In this document: one piece after another, positions 14,671 through 22,699 of the stretch | How the letters are laid out: each line of letters begins with the position of its first letter | Position numbering within the stretch: the stretch's first letter is position 1 | Assembly: GCA_043772945.1 (NCBI GenBank) | Contig: JAYVFR010000020.1 | Location: forward strand, 1-29,744 | Direction: 5' to 3' | DNA length: 29,744 nucleotides | Source: JAYVFR01 sp043772945 | Lineage (GTDB): Bacteria; Patescibacteriota; JACMRA01 | Translations under genes and position numbers: made by a program | Notes under the pieces: generated by a model | Databases searched by the model: none | Seen by the model: the letters and a program-made list of their open reading frames with translations, nothing else | Told to the model about the DNA's origin: nothing

Positions 14671-16311
14671 CTATTGCTTTTGGAAGCTTATAATTTGCCT
14701 AATATCATTTCCAGCGATAATTACAGCTAAAACAAGAAGCGCTATAAAAGTAATGCTGATGGCAATATTTTCAAATTTACGATTTCTTTTACCAGTAATT
14801 CTAGAAATTAGAATAATTAAGAATCTACCTCCATCAAGAGCTGGGATTGGAAGCAAGTTAAAAATTGCGAGTCCAATTGATATAGCTGCCATGATATAGA
14901 CTATTCCTCTTGCTCCCTCACGAGCAAATATACTACCACTTAAATAGCCTGTTAAGATTGGGCCTCCAGCATTATTAAGAGCGGCTTTATTTGGCTCTGT
15001 TGGGGAAAGGGCTTTAAATATATCGAGAATAGCATTAAAAGTTAATTTAGATAAAGTAATAGTTTCGTTCCAACCCATAGCAATAGCCTGAATTGGGTTG
15101 CTTGCATACCGCACGGTTTCATAGCCAAGTGATAATCCAAGTTTCTTTTGATTTTTATCAGCAGTGTCAACTTTAGGTGAAATTATGACATTTTTAATTT
15201 CTTGGTTAGAACTATCTCTGTAAACTAATATTGAATTGTCTGGAGTATTTTTTAGGATTTCTTTAAACTGTTCGTAATTCAAAATATTAGTTAAGTCAAC
15301 GTCATTGAGTGATAATAATTCATCTTTTCTTTTAATTCCTACTTGAAATGCTGGAAATTCTTTATTTGCACCGTCAACTATAAGCCCTTTGCTAGTTTTA
15401 ACGCTTTGACCTTGTTTCTCGATAGCCGCTATCTCGTCTCTAAATAATTGTTTACCTTCAAGACTTCTAGTGGCTGGAATAGATCCAAAAAACCCAAATA
15501 AAACACTCAATAAAATAATCGCCGCTATAAAGTTAAAGGTAATACCACCGAATATGATGACACTTTTTTGAACCCAGTTTTTGCTAAAAAACAAGTTGCT
15601 TTTTTTTGGTTTGTGTTTGCTTGAGATTTTAGCATCAAACTCCCAGTCAATTAAAGTTTGAATAGTATTTTTTTGGCTTTGATATTTGTCTGATAGTAGT
15701 TTCAATAAGCCTTCCTGATCTTCTTTGTTTAATTCAAGTGAGTTTTTGTATAAGTTTTTAGAAATATCGCCAAGCGTGGAGTTGAAAGGTGACTGGCTAA
15801 GGAAGTTAGGAATCTCTTTATTAAATTTAAAAGAATCTAAATAGTGTTTGAGAGTTAGCTCTTTGTTATTGTCTTCAATTAAGCATAAGTTATCAACCCA
15901 TTGCCAAAGGGAGTTAAATTCTAAATCGTTGTCCTTGAGGAATGTTTGTAAATCTTGGGTTTGAGTTAGTTCACTCAGGCGACTATTAATATAATTATTT
16001 TTGGCTTCTTTGGTGTCTTTAGGAGATTTTAAGTATTCATCGTTAGCATTATCAATTGCGTCTTGATCACCATAAATTCGAACAAATCCTCCAAGCATCC
16101 ATGGATAAACTGACCAGCGAATGCCTTTCCAGACTTTACTGTAGCGATGCCTTGTTAGAGGCATACCAATTCCAAATTCTGGAATTTTAACACCAAATAA
16201 TTTAGCGGCTAAAAGGTGCCCGAGCTCGTGAATAATCACGAGAGGAATTAAGACAACGATAAACCAAAAAATGATTGACACTGTATTACCGAAAAAATTT
16301 AAAAAGTCCAT
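14671..16311 (-). CDS. rseP: Site-2 zinc metalloprotease, RseP/M50 family
   Basis: Membrane-embedded protease that cuts proteins within the membrane, often to release regulators. 546 residues. The zinc motif HELGH (28-32) lies in the first membrane segment and is followed by AAKLFGVKIPEFGIGMP. The second zinc site is NLLPIPALDGG (D493). A PDZ domain (about residues 295-400) includes FPAFQVGIKRKDELLSLNDV. Family members are usually 350-450 residues. Here a charged, mostly helical insert of about 150 residues (roughly 80-235) sits between the first catalytic segment and the second membrane segment, so substrate access may differ. It leads a two-gene unit with the baseplate-J-like membrane protein, a possible partner or substrate. 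Confidence 0.93.
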   Translation of the reverse strand: MDFLNFFGNTVSIIFWFIVVLIPLVIIHELGHLLAAKLFGVKIPEFGIGMPLTRHRYSKVWKGIRWSVYPWMLGGFVRIYGDQDAIDNANDEYLKSPKDTKEAKNNYINSRLSELTQTQDLQTFLKDNDLEFNSLWQWVDNLCLIEDNNKELTLKHYLDSFKFNKEIPNFLSQSPFNSTLGDISKNLYKNSLELNKEDQEGLLKLLSDKYQSQKNTIQTLIDWEFDAKISSKHKPKKSNLFFSKNWVQKSVIIFGGITFNFIAAIILLSVLFGFFGSIPATRSLEGKQLFRDEIAAIEKQGQSVKTSKGLIVDGANKEFPAFQVGIKRKDELLSLNDVDLTNILNYEQFKEILKNTPDNSILVYRDSSNQEIKNVIISPKVDTADKNQKKLGLSLGYETVRYASNPIQAIAMGWNETITLSKLTFNAILDIFKALSPTEPNKAALNNAGGPILTGYLSGSIFAREGARGIVYIMAAISIGLAIFNLLPIPALDGGRFLIILISRITGKRNRKFENIAISITFIALLVLAVIIAGNDIRQIISFQKQ

Positions 16312-16548
16312 TTGATTTGAGGTTAATTTAAGATTAATATTGATTAAACTTATATGTCATTTATATTCACAAGCTATATTAGAACAAAATAAATGTCAAT
16401 TAGTATTAAGCCACTAAATTATTATCGTAGATTTGCGATCAATGCGTCTGACCATGTTAAAAAAGTGTGTTTGCTTAAAAACTGGAAATCGAGTTTGGAA
16501 CAAAATTCTTTAATCTAAAAATAAAGAAACTCCACACTCAACTATTTT

Positions 16549-16573
16549 GCTAGTTAAATTTAAACTAGCAGGT
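16549..16573 (+). promoter_or_regulatory. Leader hairpin and ribosome-binding site
   Basis: GCTAGTT (16549-16555) and AACTAGC (16563-16569) form a perfect seven-pair stem with a seven-base loop. It is followed at once by AGGT (16570-16573), nine bases before the ATG at 16583. The 200 bp upstream (16312-16548) hold no gene and no clear promoter for this strand. Confidence 0.5.
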
Positions 16574-16582
16574 TTACATCCA

Positions 16583-17266
16583 ATGCCTCAAACTACACCT
16601 CCCGTCCAACAACCTACTGCGAGACCTGTTTCTGCTCCGATTGTTCGCTCTGCGACGATAGTTCCTGCTCAAGCCCCAAGCGTGGCACCCAAGCCCGTGG
16701 AAACTCCGAAATCTTCTGTGATTTTCAAGGCTGTACCAACGGCCAGTCCTACTGCCCCTGCTTTCAATCCGAACTCAGTTGTGCCAGCGCTTAAGACTGG
16801 TGCAAGCCCAAGCCCTGTTCCTCCTACTACTCCTAGCTCCGTGGCTAAGCCCAAGCTCGTGCTCAAAACTCTGGAACAAAAAGCAAAAGCCCAAAAGAAG
16901 CTAGATGCTTCTAACGTTCAAAAAGCACAAGTTCAAAGCAAAGCTGATCGTGCAAAAGCAGGACTTGCTAAGCTAACCGCTGTCGGTGCTGGTGGTGCAA
17001 TTGTTGGATCGCAAGCTGAGATTACTGCAGCTCAAACTGATCTAAACTTAGCTCAAACTGAGCTGACTGCTACGGAAAGCGAAAACGCATCTTTGCGTCA
17101 GCAACTTGTTAACACTCGAGCAATTCAGGCACAACCTGCTCCTCAGCAGTCTAATCCTGTCGCAACTGTTTTTGCTTGGATTTTGGTTATTGGGTTTATA
17201 TGTTTGGTAGGAACTGGTGTTTTTTTACACCCTTATGGTGTACAATTTGAAGATTTCAGGCCCTAA
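16583..17266 (+). CDS. Pro/Ala-rich coiled-coil protein with C-terminal membrane anchor, probable 3' frameshift
   Basis: 227 residues as read. Residues 1-95 are Pro/Ala/Ser/Val-rich low complexity (QPTARPVSAPIV, ASPTAPAFNP), 96-190 are a Lys/Ala/Gln coiled coil, and 198-218 form a membrane segment (VATVFAWILVIGFICLVGTG). The ATG at 16583 follows a leader hairpin and AGGT. After the membrane segment a T7 run (17220-17226) is read as GVFLHPYGVQFEDFRP, stop. With one T fewer the frame gives GVFYTLMVYNLKISGPKW, then IPTKSPSQLSGSNNVDD and NQGGK ending at TAG 17337-17339. That is a more natural continuous membrane helix with a hydrophilic tail. I infer a one-base insertion, a sequence error, or slippage. 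No family is recognised. Confidence 0.75.
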   Translation: MPQTTPPVQQPTARPVSAPIVRSATIVPAQAPSVAPKPVETPKSSVIFKAVPTASPTAPAFNPNSVVPALKTGASPSPVPPTTPSSVAKPKLVLKTLEQKAKAQKKLDASNVQKAQVQSKADRAKAGLAKLTAVGAGGAIVGSQAEITAAQTDLNLAQTELTATESENASLRQQLVNTRAIQAQPAPQQSNPVATVFAWILVIGFICLVGTGVFLHPYGVQFEDFRP

Positions 17267-17382
17267 GTGGATTCCTACAAAATCGCCTAGTCAGCTTTCT
17301 GGGTCTAATAATGTTGATGACAACCAAGGCGGAAAATAGTTTGTAATTATCTTTTCGTTTTTTAGATGATACTTAAACCCTT

Positions 17383-17465
17383 AACTCCTTTTCTAATATT
17401 TTATTTATGATTTATTTAGAACGAAAGTTTTTTTTGTGAGAAAAACGCAAGAGAGAGTTTTTTTT
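17383..17465 (+). terminator. Nested terminator-like module with repeated tail (copy 1)
   Basis: AACTC (17383-17387) can pair with GAGTT (17455-17459), enclosing a weak TCTAA/TTAGA stem and a T8 run. The tail CAAGAGAGAGTTTTTTTT at 17448-17465 is a variant of the tail found after two other genes. The stretch from 17340 to 17382 shows nothing else. Confidence 0.4.
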
Positions 17466-17534
17466 GACAAAAAGTTTTTGAACACACTTAAATTCAGATG
17501 TTCACTCGCTGTATATTTGTACAAGGTCAATCAA

Positions 17535-17873
17535 ATGAAACGAAATGTTGAACCAGTTTCTTATCACTTGCAACTTAATTTTGAGTTATCTAGTAGCTTA
17601 AAAAAAGAAATTAGAGAACAGTCTTGGAAAATAGTTTTATCAGAAGCAGGTTTCCTAAAATCTGATATTTTAACAATTATTGGTATTTTGAGGAAAGCAC
17701 TGGATTTATTTGATATTGTAAAGGAAATTCAAAAGCAAGAACAGTTACAAATTCAATCTGTCAACTTTTATTTTAAGCTAACGCTAGATAGCTTTGCTTA
17801 TCAATTATTGGTAGCTAATGTCAGTTTACAAGGGCTGGGTATTCAAGTTTTTAAAACAGGTGAAAATTCTTAG
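17535..17873 (+). CDS. Small orphan protein, unknown function
   Basis: 112 residues from the ATG at 17535 (MKRNVEPVSYHLQLNFELSS). A longer frame opens at GTG 17436, but that start would lie inside the preceding repeated terminator tail, so I prefer the ATG. AAGG lies eight bases upstream. The protein is mixed alpha/beta, with the two strand-like stretches YHLQLNFEL and SVNFYFKLTLDSFAYQLLVA around a helical middle (LKKEIREQSWKIVLSEAG). It is soluble, with no signal peptide. No family is recognised. A possible promoter TTGACA (17464-17469) starts in the T-run of the previous terminator. It is followed by another nested terminator. Confidence 0.6.
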   Translation: MKRNVEPVSYHLQLNFELSSSLKKEIREQSWKIVLSEAGFLKSDILTIIGILRKALDLFDIVKEIQKQEQLQIQSVNFYFKLTLDSFAYQLLVANVSLQGLGIQVFKTGENS

Positions 17874-17928
17874 TTTTTTTAAATTAGTCTTTAGTTCTAT
17901 TTAGATTCCTGCAACTTTTTATTTTTGA

Positions 17929-17996
17929 CCCTCACCTCCTTATAATTTTTATTAAGGAGTTTTTTTTATGACAAAAACACAAGAGGGAGTTTTTTT
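17929..17996 (+). terminator. Nested terminator module with repeated tail (copy 2)
   Basis: Inner hairpin: CTCCTTA (17936-17942) with TAAGGAG (17953-17959), then T8. Outer pairing: CCCTC (17929-17933) with GAGGG (17983-17987) in the tail CAAGAGGGAGTTTTTTT (17980-17996). That 17-mer recurs exactly at 24154-24170. Confidence 0.7.
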
Positions 17997-18105
17997 AGCT
18001 ATTTTTTTTCTTTTTTATAAATTTATGGTCATTTTGTTTTTAATTGATATCTAAGGTAAAAAGTAGCTATAAATAATTTTAAATCAGTCGCAAAAAACTT
18101 ATTAT

Positions 18106-18134
18106 TTGACAAGACTAAAAAAAGTTTATATAAT
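18106..18134 (+). promoter_or_regulatory. Near-consensus promoter of a non-coding transcript
   Basis: TTGACA at 18106-18111, exactly 17 bp, and TATAAT at 18129-18134: a perfect consensus match in both boxes. No open reading frame of note follows for almost 500 bases. Confidence 0.8.
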
Positions 18135-18140
18135 AACGAC

Positions 18141-18500
18141 GTTGTTAGAAAACAATCTAACTTGCTTAACATTAAAGCTTTAACTTAAACTTTTCTCTAC
18201 AATAGATAAGCTAATTATCAAATGACTATTATACAATAGTTTTTCTAGTTATTTTATCTATTCTCCTTCTGTCTTGTGTTATGTCAGTAACTAATCGGCT
18301 AACACAAACAAAAACAAAATGTTAACAAAAATAAAAATAAAACAACCTTTTATAACAAAAATAAAAATAACAAAAAAAATATAGACTTTGGGAGAACGTA
18401 GGGTGATTAGTTCCCAAAGCTTTGGGTCAAGAAATTGACCTACAGAGGTGTACTTTTTCCATTTTATTTTTTAACGGGACATTAGTATGCCTCTTTTTTT
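18141..18500 (+). ncRNA. Candidate structured RNA of about 360 nt, no known family
   Basis: The transcript is bounded by the consensus promoter at 18106 and a terminator in which AGAGGTGTAC (18444-18453) pairs fully, with two G-U pairs, with GTATGCCTCT (18485-18494) before T7. Inside are GTTAGA/TCTAAC (18144-18161), AATAGATAA/TTATCTATT (18201-18262) enclosing ACTATT/AATAGT (18225-18240), CTTTGGGA/TCCCAAAG (18386-18419), and GGTCAA-GAAA-TTGACC (18425-18440) with a GNRA tetraloop. GTAGG in the loop of the fourth hairpin can pair with CCTAC (18439-18443) as a pseudoknot that competes with the last stem. Between 18300 and 18380 is an A-rich linker with an 18-bp repeat (18323-18340, 18353-18370). 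I find none of the conserved cores of RNase P RNA, tmRNA or SRP RNA. It lies 120 bases before atpG but terminates first. Confidence 0.6.
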
Positions 18501-18619
18501 GTGTTTTAATTTCCTTTAGTTTCTGCTTTTACTAATTGACAATATCACGATTAATTAACACTTTTTAACTTAATATTAAACTTTCTTCCAAACCTCGCTT
18601 TAAGCTTGTTTTCTTTTAA

Positions 18620-19495
18620 ATGGCTTCACTACAACAATTAAAAACTAGAATTAAATCAGTTAAATCTACTAATCAGCTAACTAAAGCTATGCAGACAGTT
18701 GCCTCTATGCGTTTTCGCAAGAATTCAAAAAAAGCTGTTCAGGCTTACAATTTTGCTGATAAGGTAACTCAAAATATTAATCTTTTGTTCCAAGATAGTG
18801 ATGCTGATACGAACAATGTTTTAGTTAAAGAACGCCAAAGTGCATCTAAAATTCTATTCGTAGTAATTAGTCCAAGTAGAGGATTTTGCGGGGGGCTCCA
18901 CCGCATGGTATCCTTAAAAAGTTATCAATACTTAACGAATCTAGGTATGGACACAGAGAATGAGAACCAAGTTGAATTTATTGCCATTGGTAAACCGGCT
19001 CTCAAGCAAGCCACCCGCCTGGGAGGTAGACTTATTGCTGGTTTTGAGAATTTAAATAAAGACCCTGATCAATATGATATTTTAGCCGTTTCTGAATTAG
19101 TCTACAAACTATACACCCAGGATGAATCCATTTCTAAAGTTATGGTAGCCTATTTAGAATATCCCGCAGGGACTTTTAAAGTCCAAACGCTGCTACCAGT
19201 AGATTTGTCAACTTTAAAAATTAACACAAACGACCAGGCTGATAATTCTAACATGGAAACTGACACAGACAGCGAGAAATTATTAGAAGAACTTGCACAC
19301 CAATATTTGCAATCTCAAGTGTTTGGAGCTATTTGGCAGACTTTTGCTAGCGAAGAAAAAGCTCGTATGGTAGCAATGAACCAAGCTAGTGATAACGCTA
19401 AGGAACTCCTTAAGAAACTACAGTTAAATTATTTTAGAAGTAGGCAAGCTAAAATTACTCAAGATATGAGCGAGATTATTGCAGGTATGATTTAA
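18620..19495 (+). CDS. atpG: ATP synthase F1 gamma subunit, outside an atp operon
   Basis: The gamma subunit forms the rotating central stalk of F1Fo ATP synthase at the inner face of the membrane. 291 residues, normal length. The N-terminal helix has LKTRIKSVKSTNQLTKAMQT and VASMRF; the middle Rossmann-like domain shows FVVISPSRGFCGGLH; the C-terminal helix has EEKARMVAMNQASDNAKELL and RQAKITQDMSEIIAG. Both coiled-coil helices are intact, so it should be functional. An acidic insert (about 208-225) precedes the C-terminal helix. In most bacteria atpG lies between atpA and atpD; here it follows a non-coding RNA and precedes a lepA fragment by 20 bases. It is either a relocated single copy or a second one. 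The ATG has no Shine-Dalgarno sequence. Confidence 0.94.
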   Translation: MASLQQLKTRIKSVKSTNQLTKAMQTVASMRFRKNSKKAVQAYNFADKVTQNINLLFQDSDADTNNVLVKERQSASKILFVVISPSRGFCGGLHRMVSLKSYQYLTNLGMDTENENQVEFIAIGKPALKQATRLGGRLIAGFENLNKDPDQYDILAVSELVYKLYTQDESISKVMVAYLEYPAGTFKVQTLLPVDLSTLKINTNDQADNSNMETDTDSEKLLEELAHQYLQSQVFGAIWQTFASEEKARMVAMNQASDNAKELLKKLQLNYFRSRQAKITQDMSEIIAGMI

Positions 19496-19515
19496 TTTTC
19501 CCTCACAAAAAATAT

Positions 19516-20124
19516 ATGAATGATATTACTCAAGCTATTCCATTGTCTCAAATTAGAAATTTTTGTATTATAGCTCACATAGATCACGGTAAAAGCACAC
19601 TTTCAGATAGATTAATGGAAATTACAAATACAATTAGCAAGCGTGAGATGAAAGCTCAGACATTAGATAAAATGGACTTAGAGCGCGAGCGTGGGATTAC
19701 GATCAAACTTCAACCAGTTAGAATATGGTATAATTATGATGGTCTGGACCCAAATTTTCTTAAAAATCCTAAATATGAATTAAACCTAATTGACACACCT
19801 GGCCATGTCGATTTCGCTTATGAGGTTTCTCGCTCTCTTGCTGCTTGTGAGGGTGCAATTTTAGTAATTGATGCAACCCAAGGAATTCAGGCTCAAACTC
19901 TTGCTAATCTTTACTCAGCTCTTGATCTTAATTTAAATATTATTCCAGTCTTAAATAAAATTGATTTACCTAACTCTGATGTTGAATCTCGATCCCAAGA
20001 AATAGAAACAGTCCTAGGGTATGATAGAAGTCAAATTCTTGCTGTAAGTGGTAAAACTGGAGAAGGGGTTGGGGGGTTATTGCGGGCAATCGTAGAACGA
20101 ATAGACACTCCTAAAATTGTCTAA
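19516..20124 (+). pseudogene. lepA: Elongation factor 4 (LepA), G domain only
   Basis: Full LepA is a ribosome-associated GTPase of about 600 residues; here only 202 are present. The whole G domain is there: G1 AHIDHGKST (20-28), G2 RERGITIK (58-64), G3 DTPGH (93-97), G4 NKID (147-150) and G5 VSGKTGEG. The frame ends AIVERIDTPKIV, stop, exactly where the G domain gives way to domain 2. Domains 2-5 and the C-terminal domain are missing, and none of the next frames restores them; the next gene is unrelated. It could bind GTP but could not act as LepA. The sharp domain boundary may mean a rearrangement, a split gene, an assembly junction, or a retained stand-alone GTPase. Confidence 0.88.
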
Positions 20125-20154
20125 TCTAATTTTTTAGTTTGTGTTTTAATCTTT

Positions 20155-20790
20155 ATGTTTATTAGTATTCTGGCCATTGTTTGGTTATTGTTGATTGTTA
20201 TTTGGGCTTTTTATCAACTCAAGCAATTTTATAAATTTAGCCAAAAAGACAACGTAGGTCTTGTTACTACCAATCTAAATAATATTAAAAGTATTTTAGA
20301 TCAAATTATTCAAAAACAACAAAAAACTTCTAATCTAAGTACTAGTTACTTTACGGAGCTAGGTTCTGGTAGGGGAATTATTAGTAATTATATCTCTAAA
20401 AATTATTTATTCAAAAAAGTAATAGCAATTGAAAATGATTGGCTAATTCATACTTGGGCAAAAATAACTCATTTTATAAACTATTTGATAAATTATTTAA
20501 TTAAAACTAAACTGTTAAAACATAAAAACTTTAAAACTAACAATTCTCTTTCACAGATTGATTATGTAAATCAGAGTGTTTTTGACTATGATTATGATTC
20601 GTTGGAAGGTCCTAAGATATTTTATTGTTATCTATTTCCCCAAATTTTAGATAAATTGTATGAGCAAGGAGTTTTTAAAAATTCTACTGTAATTAGTTTA
20701 TCTTTTGAGATTACAAATCTTGAGGCAACTGAAGTTTTTGATATTCCTGATGGTTTTCTCCAAAGAAAACTCTTTGTTTACGAGTTTTGA
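20155..20790 (+). CDS. Membrane-anchored protein with SAM methyltransferase-like fold
   Basis: 211 residues. An N-terminal membrane segment (about 3-24) is followed by a class I methyltransferase-like domain. Motif I is TELGSGRGIISNYISKN (about residues 63-79), followed by KKVIAIEND, whose acidic residues could contact SAM. The later GPKIFYCYLFPQILDKL fits the motif around strand 4 of proteins of this type. The C-terminus ends in LQRKLFVYEF, a normal beta-hairpin ending, and the stop is TGA. The substrate is unknown. Similar small membrane-tied methyltransferases occur in reduced-genome bacteria. It starts 30 bases after the lepA fragment on the same strand, perhaps in one transcript with atpG. 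Confidence 0.65.
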   Translation: MFISILAIVWLLLIVIWAFYQLKQFYKFSQKDNVGLVTTNLNNIKSILDQIIQKQQKTSNLSTSYFTELGSGRGIISNYISKNYLFKKVIAIENDWLIHTWAKITHFINYLINYLIKTKLLKHKNFKTNNSLSQIDYVNQSVFDYDYDSLEGPKIFYCYLFPQILDKLYEQGVFKNSTVISLSFEITNLEATEVFDIPDGFLQRKLFVYEF

Positions 20791-20856
20791 TCATACAATT
20801 ACTATAGCAAACCTAAAACTATTTTTGAGTAAGGTATCTTTCAATGTTTAAAGCAA

Positions 20857-22104
20857 TTAATCTCCAAATATTATATGAATTAATTCTTTATAGATTTTAG
20901 TGCGTTTGTTAATTAAAGGCGTTATTACATCAACTGCAAGTGAAATGTCGGGGTTATTAACTAATTCTCTGATATCTTCTCCGTATTTGTTTAAAGCATT
21001 TAAAAATGCTGTTTTTAGCTCGAGTTTGTAATCGTGTCCTAATATGCCATTTTCGGCTTCTTTTTGGATTTTATTAGAAACTAAATCAAGAGCTTTTATA
21101 TCTTCACTAGTTATTTTTTGTTTATATTTGCGTAGTAATAATTTAGCAGTTTCAGAATTATATAAATACCCTTCAATAGCTCGCCGCCGAAGGACTTTAT
21201 GATGTGGTCGTGCTGATTCAAAACTTTCAATTTCTTTTTCGTTACTAAATTCGTGATCTCTATCTCTCAGGCAAATTAAGTTAAATTCGGCGCTTAAACT
21301 TACTTTAATCTGCTCAAAAAACTGGAAATTAGTCTCTACTTGATCCTTACTCTGACAAGAAATAAACAGAACTGAACTTTCTTTGTAATTTGGAATAATT
21401 TGATTATAGATTATGCTGTCTGAATGGGTATTTTCACCTTCACAAAGAATTAAATAAGGGGCGTTTTCTGGAATATTAATTACAGAGTTAGAGTTTAGCC
21501 CACTACTTAGCATACTGCTAGCAATTAAATTTGCCTTGGCACCCCAATATCCAAATCTTCCTTTTGGTTTATTCGTAAAGTCTAGACTGATTTGATTGTA
21601 TTTGTTAGCAACTTGACCACTTTTGAGAAGGTATACTTTTTGAGTTGGCAAAAAATTTCTATCATGGTTTGAATTGCTGTAGAAGTTTCTTTCTTGAATT
21701 TCTGTAACTCGACTCATTCCAATAATTATAAAAGGCGAGTTAGTGGTAACAATAATTTGAATATTAAACTTTTTGCTAAACTCTTCTAGTTTTTGCGGGA
21801 TTAATTTTTGGAGATTGGGATAAAGTGAGTTCTCAGGATTATGAATTAAAAGAGCTTTGTATTTGTTATTAATATAGCTTGGCCACTCGTCTCGCTCAAA
21901 GATTCTAAGCGTTTCGTCAGTAGTTAGTAATTTGACTTCTCTATCGCTTGAAAGAGATTGAATTAGATGATTTTTACCACTGCCGTTTTCCCCAACTATG
22001 TAATTAACCCAGCTTAGTTCTTCGAGGTTTTGAGGATAGGACCCCAGAGATATGGATTTGATATGAAAAGGTATTATCATATCGGTATTTATTGATGAAT
22101 TCAA
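20857..22104 (-). CDS. OLD-like protein: eroded ABC-type ATPase joined to a TOPRIM domain
   Basis: 415 residues. The N-terminal half resembles the ATPase of OLD-family nucleases but key residues are changed. Walker A is GENGSGKN (38-45), with Asn in place of Ser/Thr. Walker B is LLIHNPENSLYP (85-96), with His-Asn where Asp-Glu is expected. The switch motif is TTNSP (120-124), with Asn in place of His. The segment between Walker A and B is only about 40 residues, so the ABC signature region is missing. The C-terminal half keeps TOPRIM motifs CEGE (221-224) and DRDH (281-284). I infer a protein that no longer hydrolyses ATP well but may keep a metal-binding nuclease-like domain. OLD proteins often serve in phage defence. 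It lies 23 bases after tRNA-Ser on the same strand, with no visible partner gene. Confidence 0.7.
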   Translation of the reverse strand: MNSSINTDMIIPFHIKSISLGSYPQNLEELSWVNYIVGENGSGKNHLIQSLSSDREVKLLTTDETLRIFERDEWPSYINNKYKALLIHNPENSLYPNLQKLIPQKLEEFSKKFNIQIIVTTNSPFIIIGMSRVTEIQERNFYSNSNHDRNFLPTQKVYLLKSGQVANKYNQISLDFTNKPKGRFGYWGAKANLIASSMLSSGLNSNSVINIPENAPYLILCEGENTHSDSIIYNQIIPNYKESSVLFISCQSKDQVETNFQFFEQIKVSLSAEFNLICLRDRDHEFSNEKEIESFESARPHHKVLRRRAIEGYLYNSETAKLLLRKYKQKITSEDIKALDLVSNKIQKEAENGILGHDYKLELKTAFLNALNKYGEDIRELVNNPDISLAVDVITPLINKRTKIYKELIHIIFGD

Positions 22105-22126
22105 TTTTTTGTTTCTTTAAGTTTTT

Positions 22127-22217
22127 TGGAGGAAGAACAGGGATTCGAACCCTGGGTACGTTTTTACGGTACACTTCGTTAGCAGTGAAGCGCCTTCGAC
22201 CACTCGGCCATTCTTCC
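22127..22217 (-). tRNA. tRNA-Ser (anticodon GCT)
   Basis: The acceptor stem GGAAGAA pairs with TTCTTCC, the D arm is typical of tRNA-Ser (GGCCGAGTGGTCGAAGGC), the anticodon loop is CTGCTAA, a long variable arm lies between, and the T arm is CAGGGTTCGAATCCCTG. The CCA end is encoded. The discriminator reads T, which is unusual for tRNA-Ser (normally G). Confidence 0.92.
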
Positions 22218-22384
22218 ATTGATGAAACTTAACAAAAATATACTAAACATTTCAATTATTTTTGTCAAACAAGGGGGGTTTCTAAAAATTCATACAACTT
22301 AATATAGCTAAACTTACTTTGCAATTTATAAATATTATAGTATTTATCAGGGTTTAAACTTAATTTTACCAAAACGTTTTTTTA

Positions 22385-22699
22385 TCATTTGTCTAAAACA
22401 TAATCAATATAATCTCCAAGTGTAAGTCTAAGCTGGTCAGGATCTTCAAAGTTTAAATCACCAAATAAATCAATAAGTGTTTCTTGGAAATATTTTTGGA
22501 TTATTTGATTTTCAAATTCATTTAATTTTTTGATATCTAATTTTTTAATTTGAAATTTATGATCAATCTTTAAATTTATGTCTTTATTATTTACTTCAAT
22601 TCCTTCTGGGTGTAACAAATAAGATACATACTTACCCATGTCGCGTCCATGAAATTCTATATCAGATTTCATAATAGATGTTTTAGCTCTTTTAGACAT
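22385..22699 (-). CDS. Small charged orphan protein
   Basis: 104 residues, starting MSKRAKTSIMKSDIEFHGRD. It is Lys/Asp/Ile/Leu-rich, soluble, and predicted helical in its second half (KLNEFENQIIQKYFQETLID). No motif or family is recognised. It ends with tandem stops TGA-TAA. There is no Shine-Dalgarno sequence. It is transcribed divergently from the Ser/Asp-rich gene at 22794 and ends 170 bases before tRNA-Ser, with no terminator I can see. Its size and lack of homology make it less certain, but the frame is long for such AT-rich sequence. Confidence 0.6.
   Translation of the reverse strand: MSKRAKTSIMKSDIEFHGRDMGKYVSYLLHPEGIEVNNKDINLKIDHKFQIKKLDIKKLNEFENQIIQKYFQETLIDLFGDLNFEDPDQLRLTLGDYIDYVLDK

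Noticed and set aside
17436..17534. GTG start extending the small orphan by 33 codons
   Set aside because: The extension would begin inside a repeated terminator tail and cover a possible promoter; the ATG at 17535 is more likely.
18141..18500. RNase P RNA, tmRNA or SRP RNA
   Set aside because: I could not find the conserved core sequences of these RNAs, nor a CCA-ending tRNA-like part for tmRNA. A covariance search would settle this.
5846..22104. Gabija-like defence pair (OLD-type protein plus UvrD-type helicase)
   Set aside because: The two genes are about 14 kb apart, the helicase is truncated, and the ATPase motifs of the OLD-like protein are eroded.
22004..22219. Open frame of 71 codons on the minus strand
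   Set aside because: It runs across tRNA-Ser and the start of the OLD-like gene in another frame; it is a shadow.
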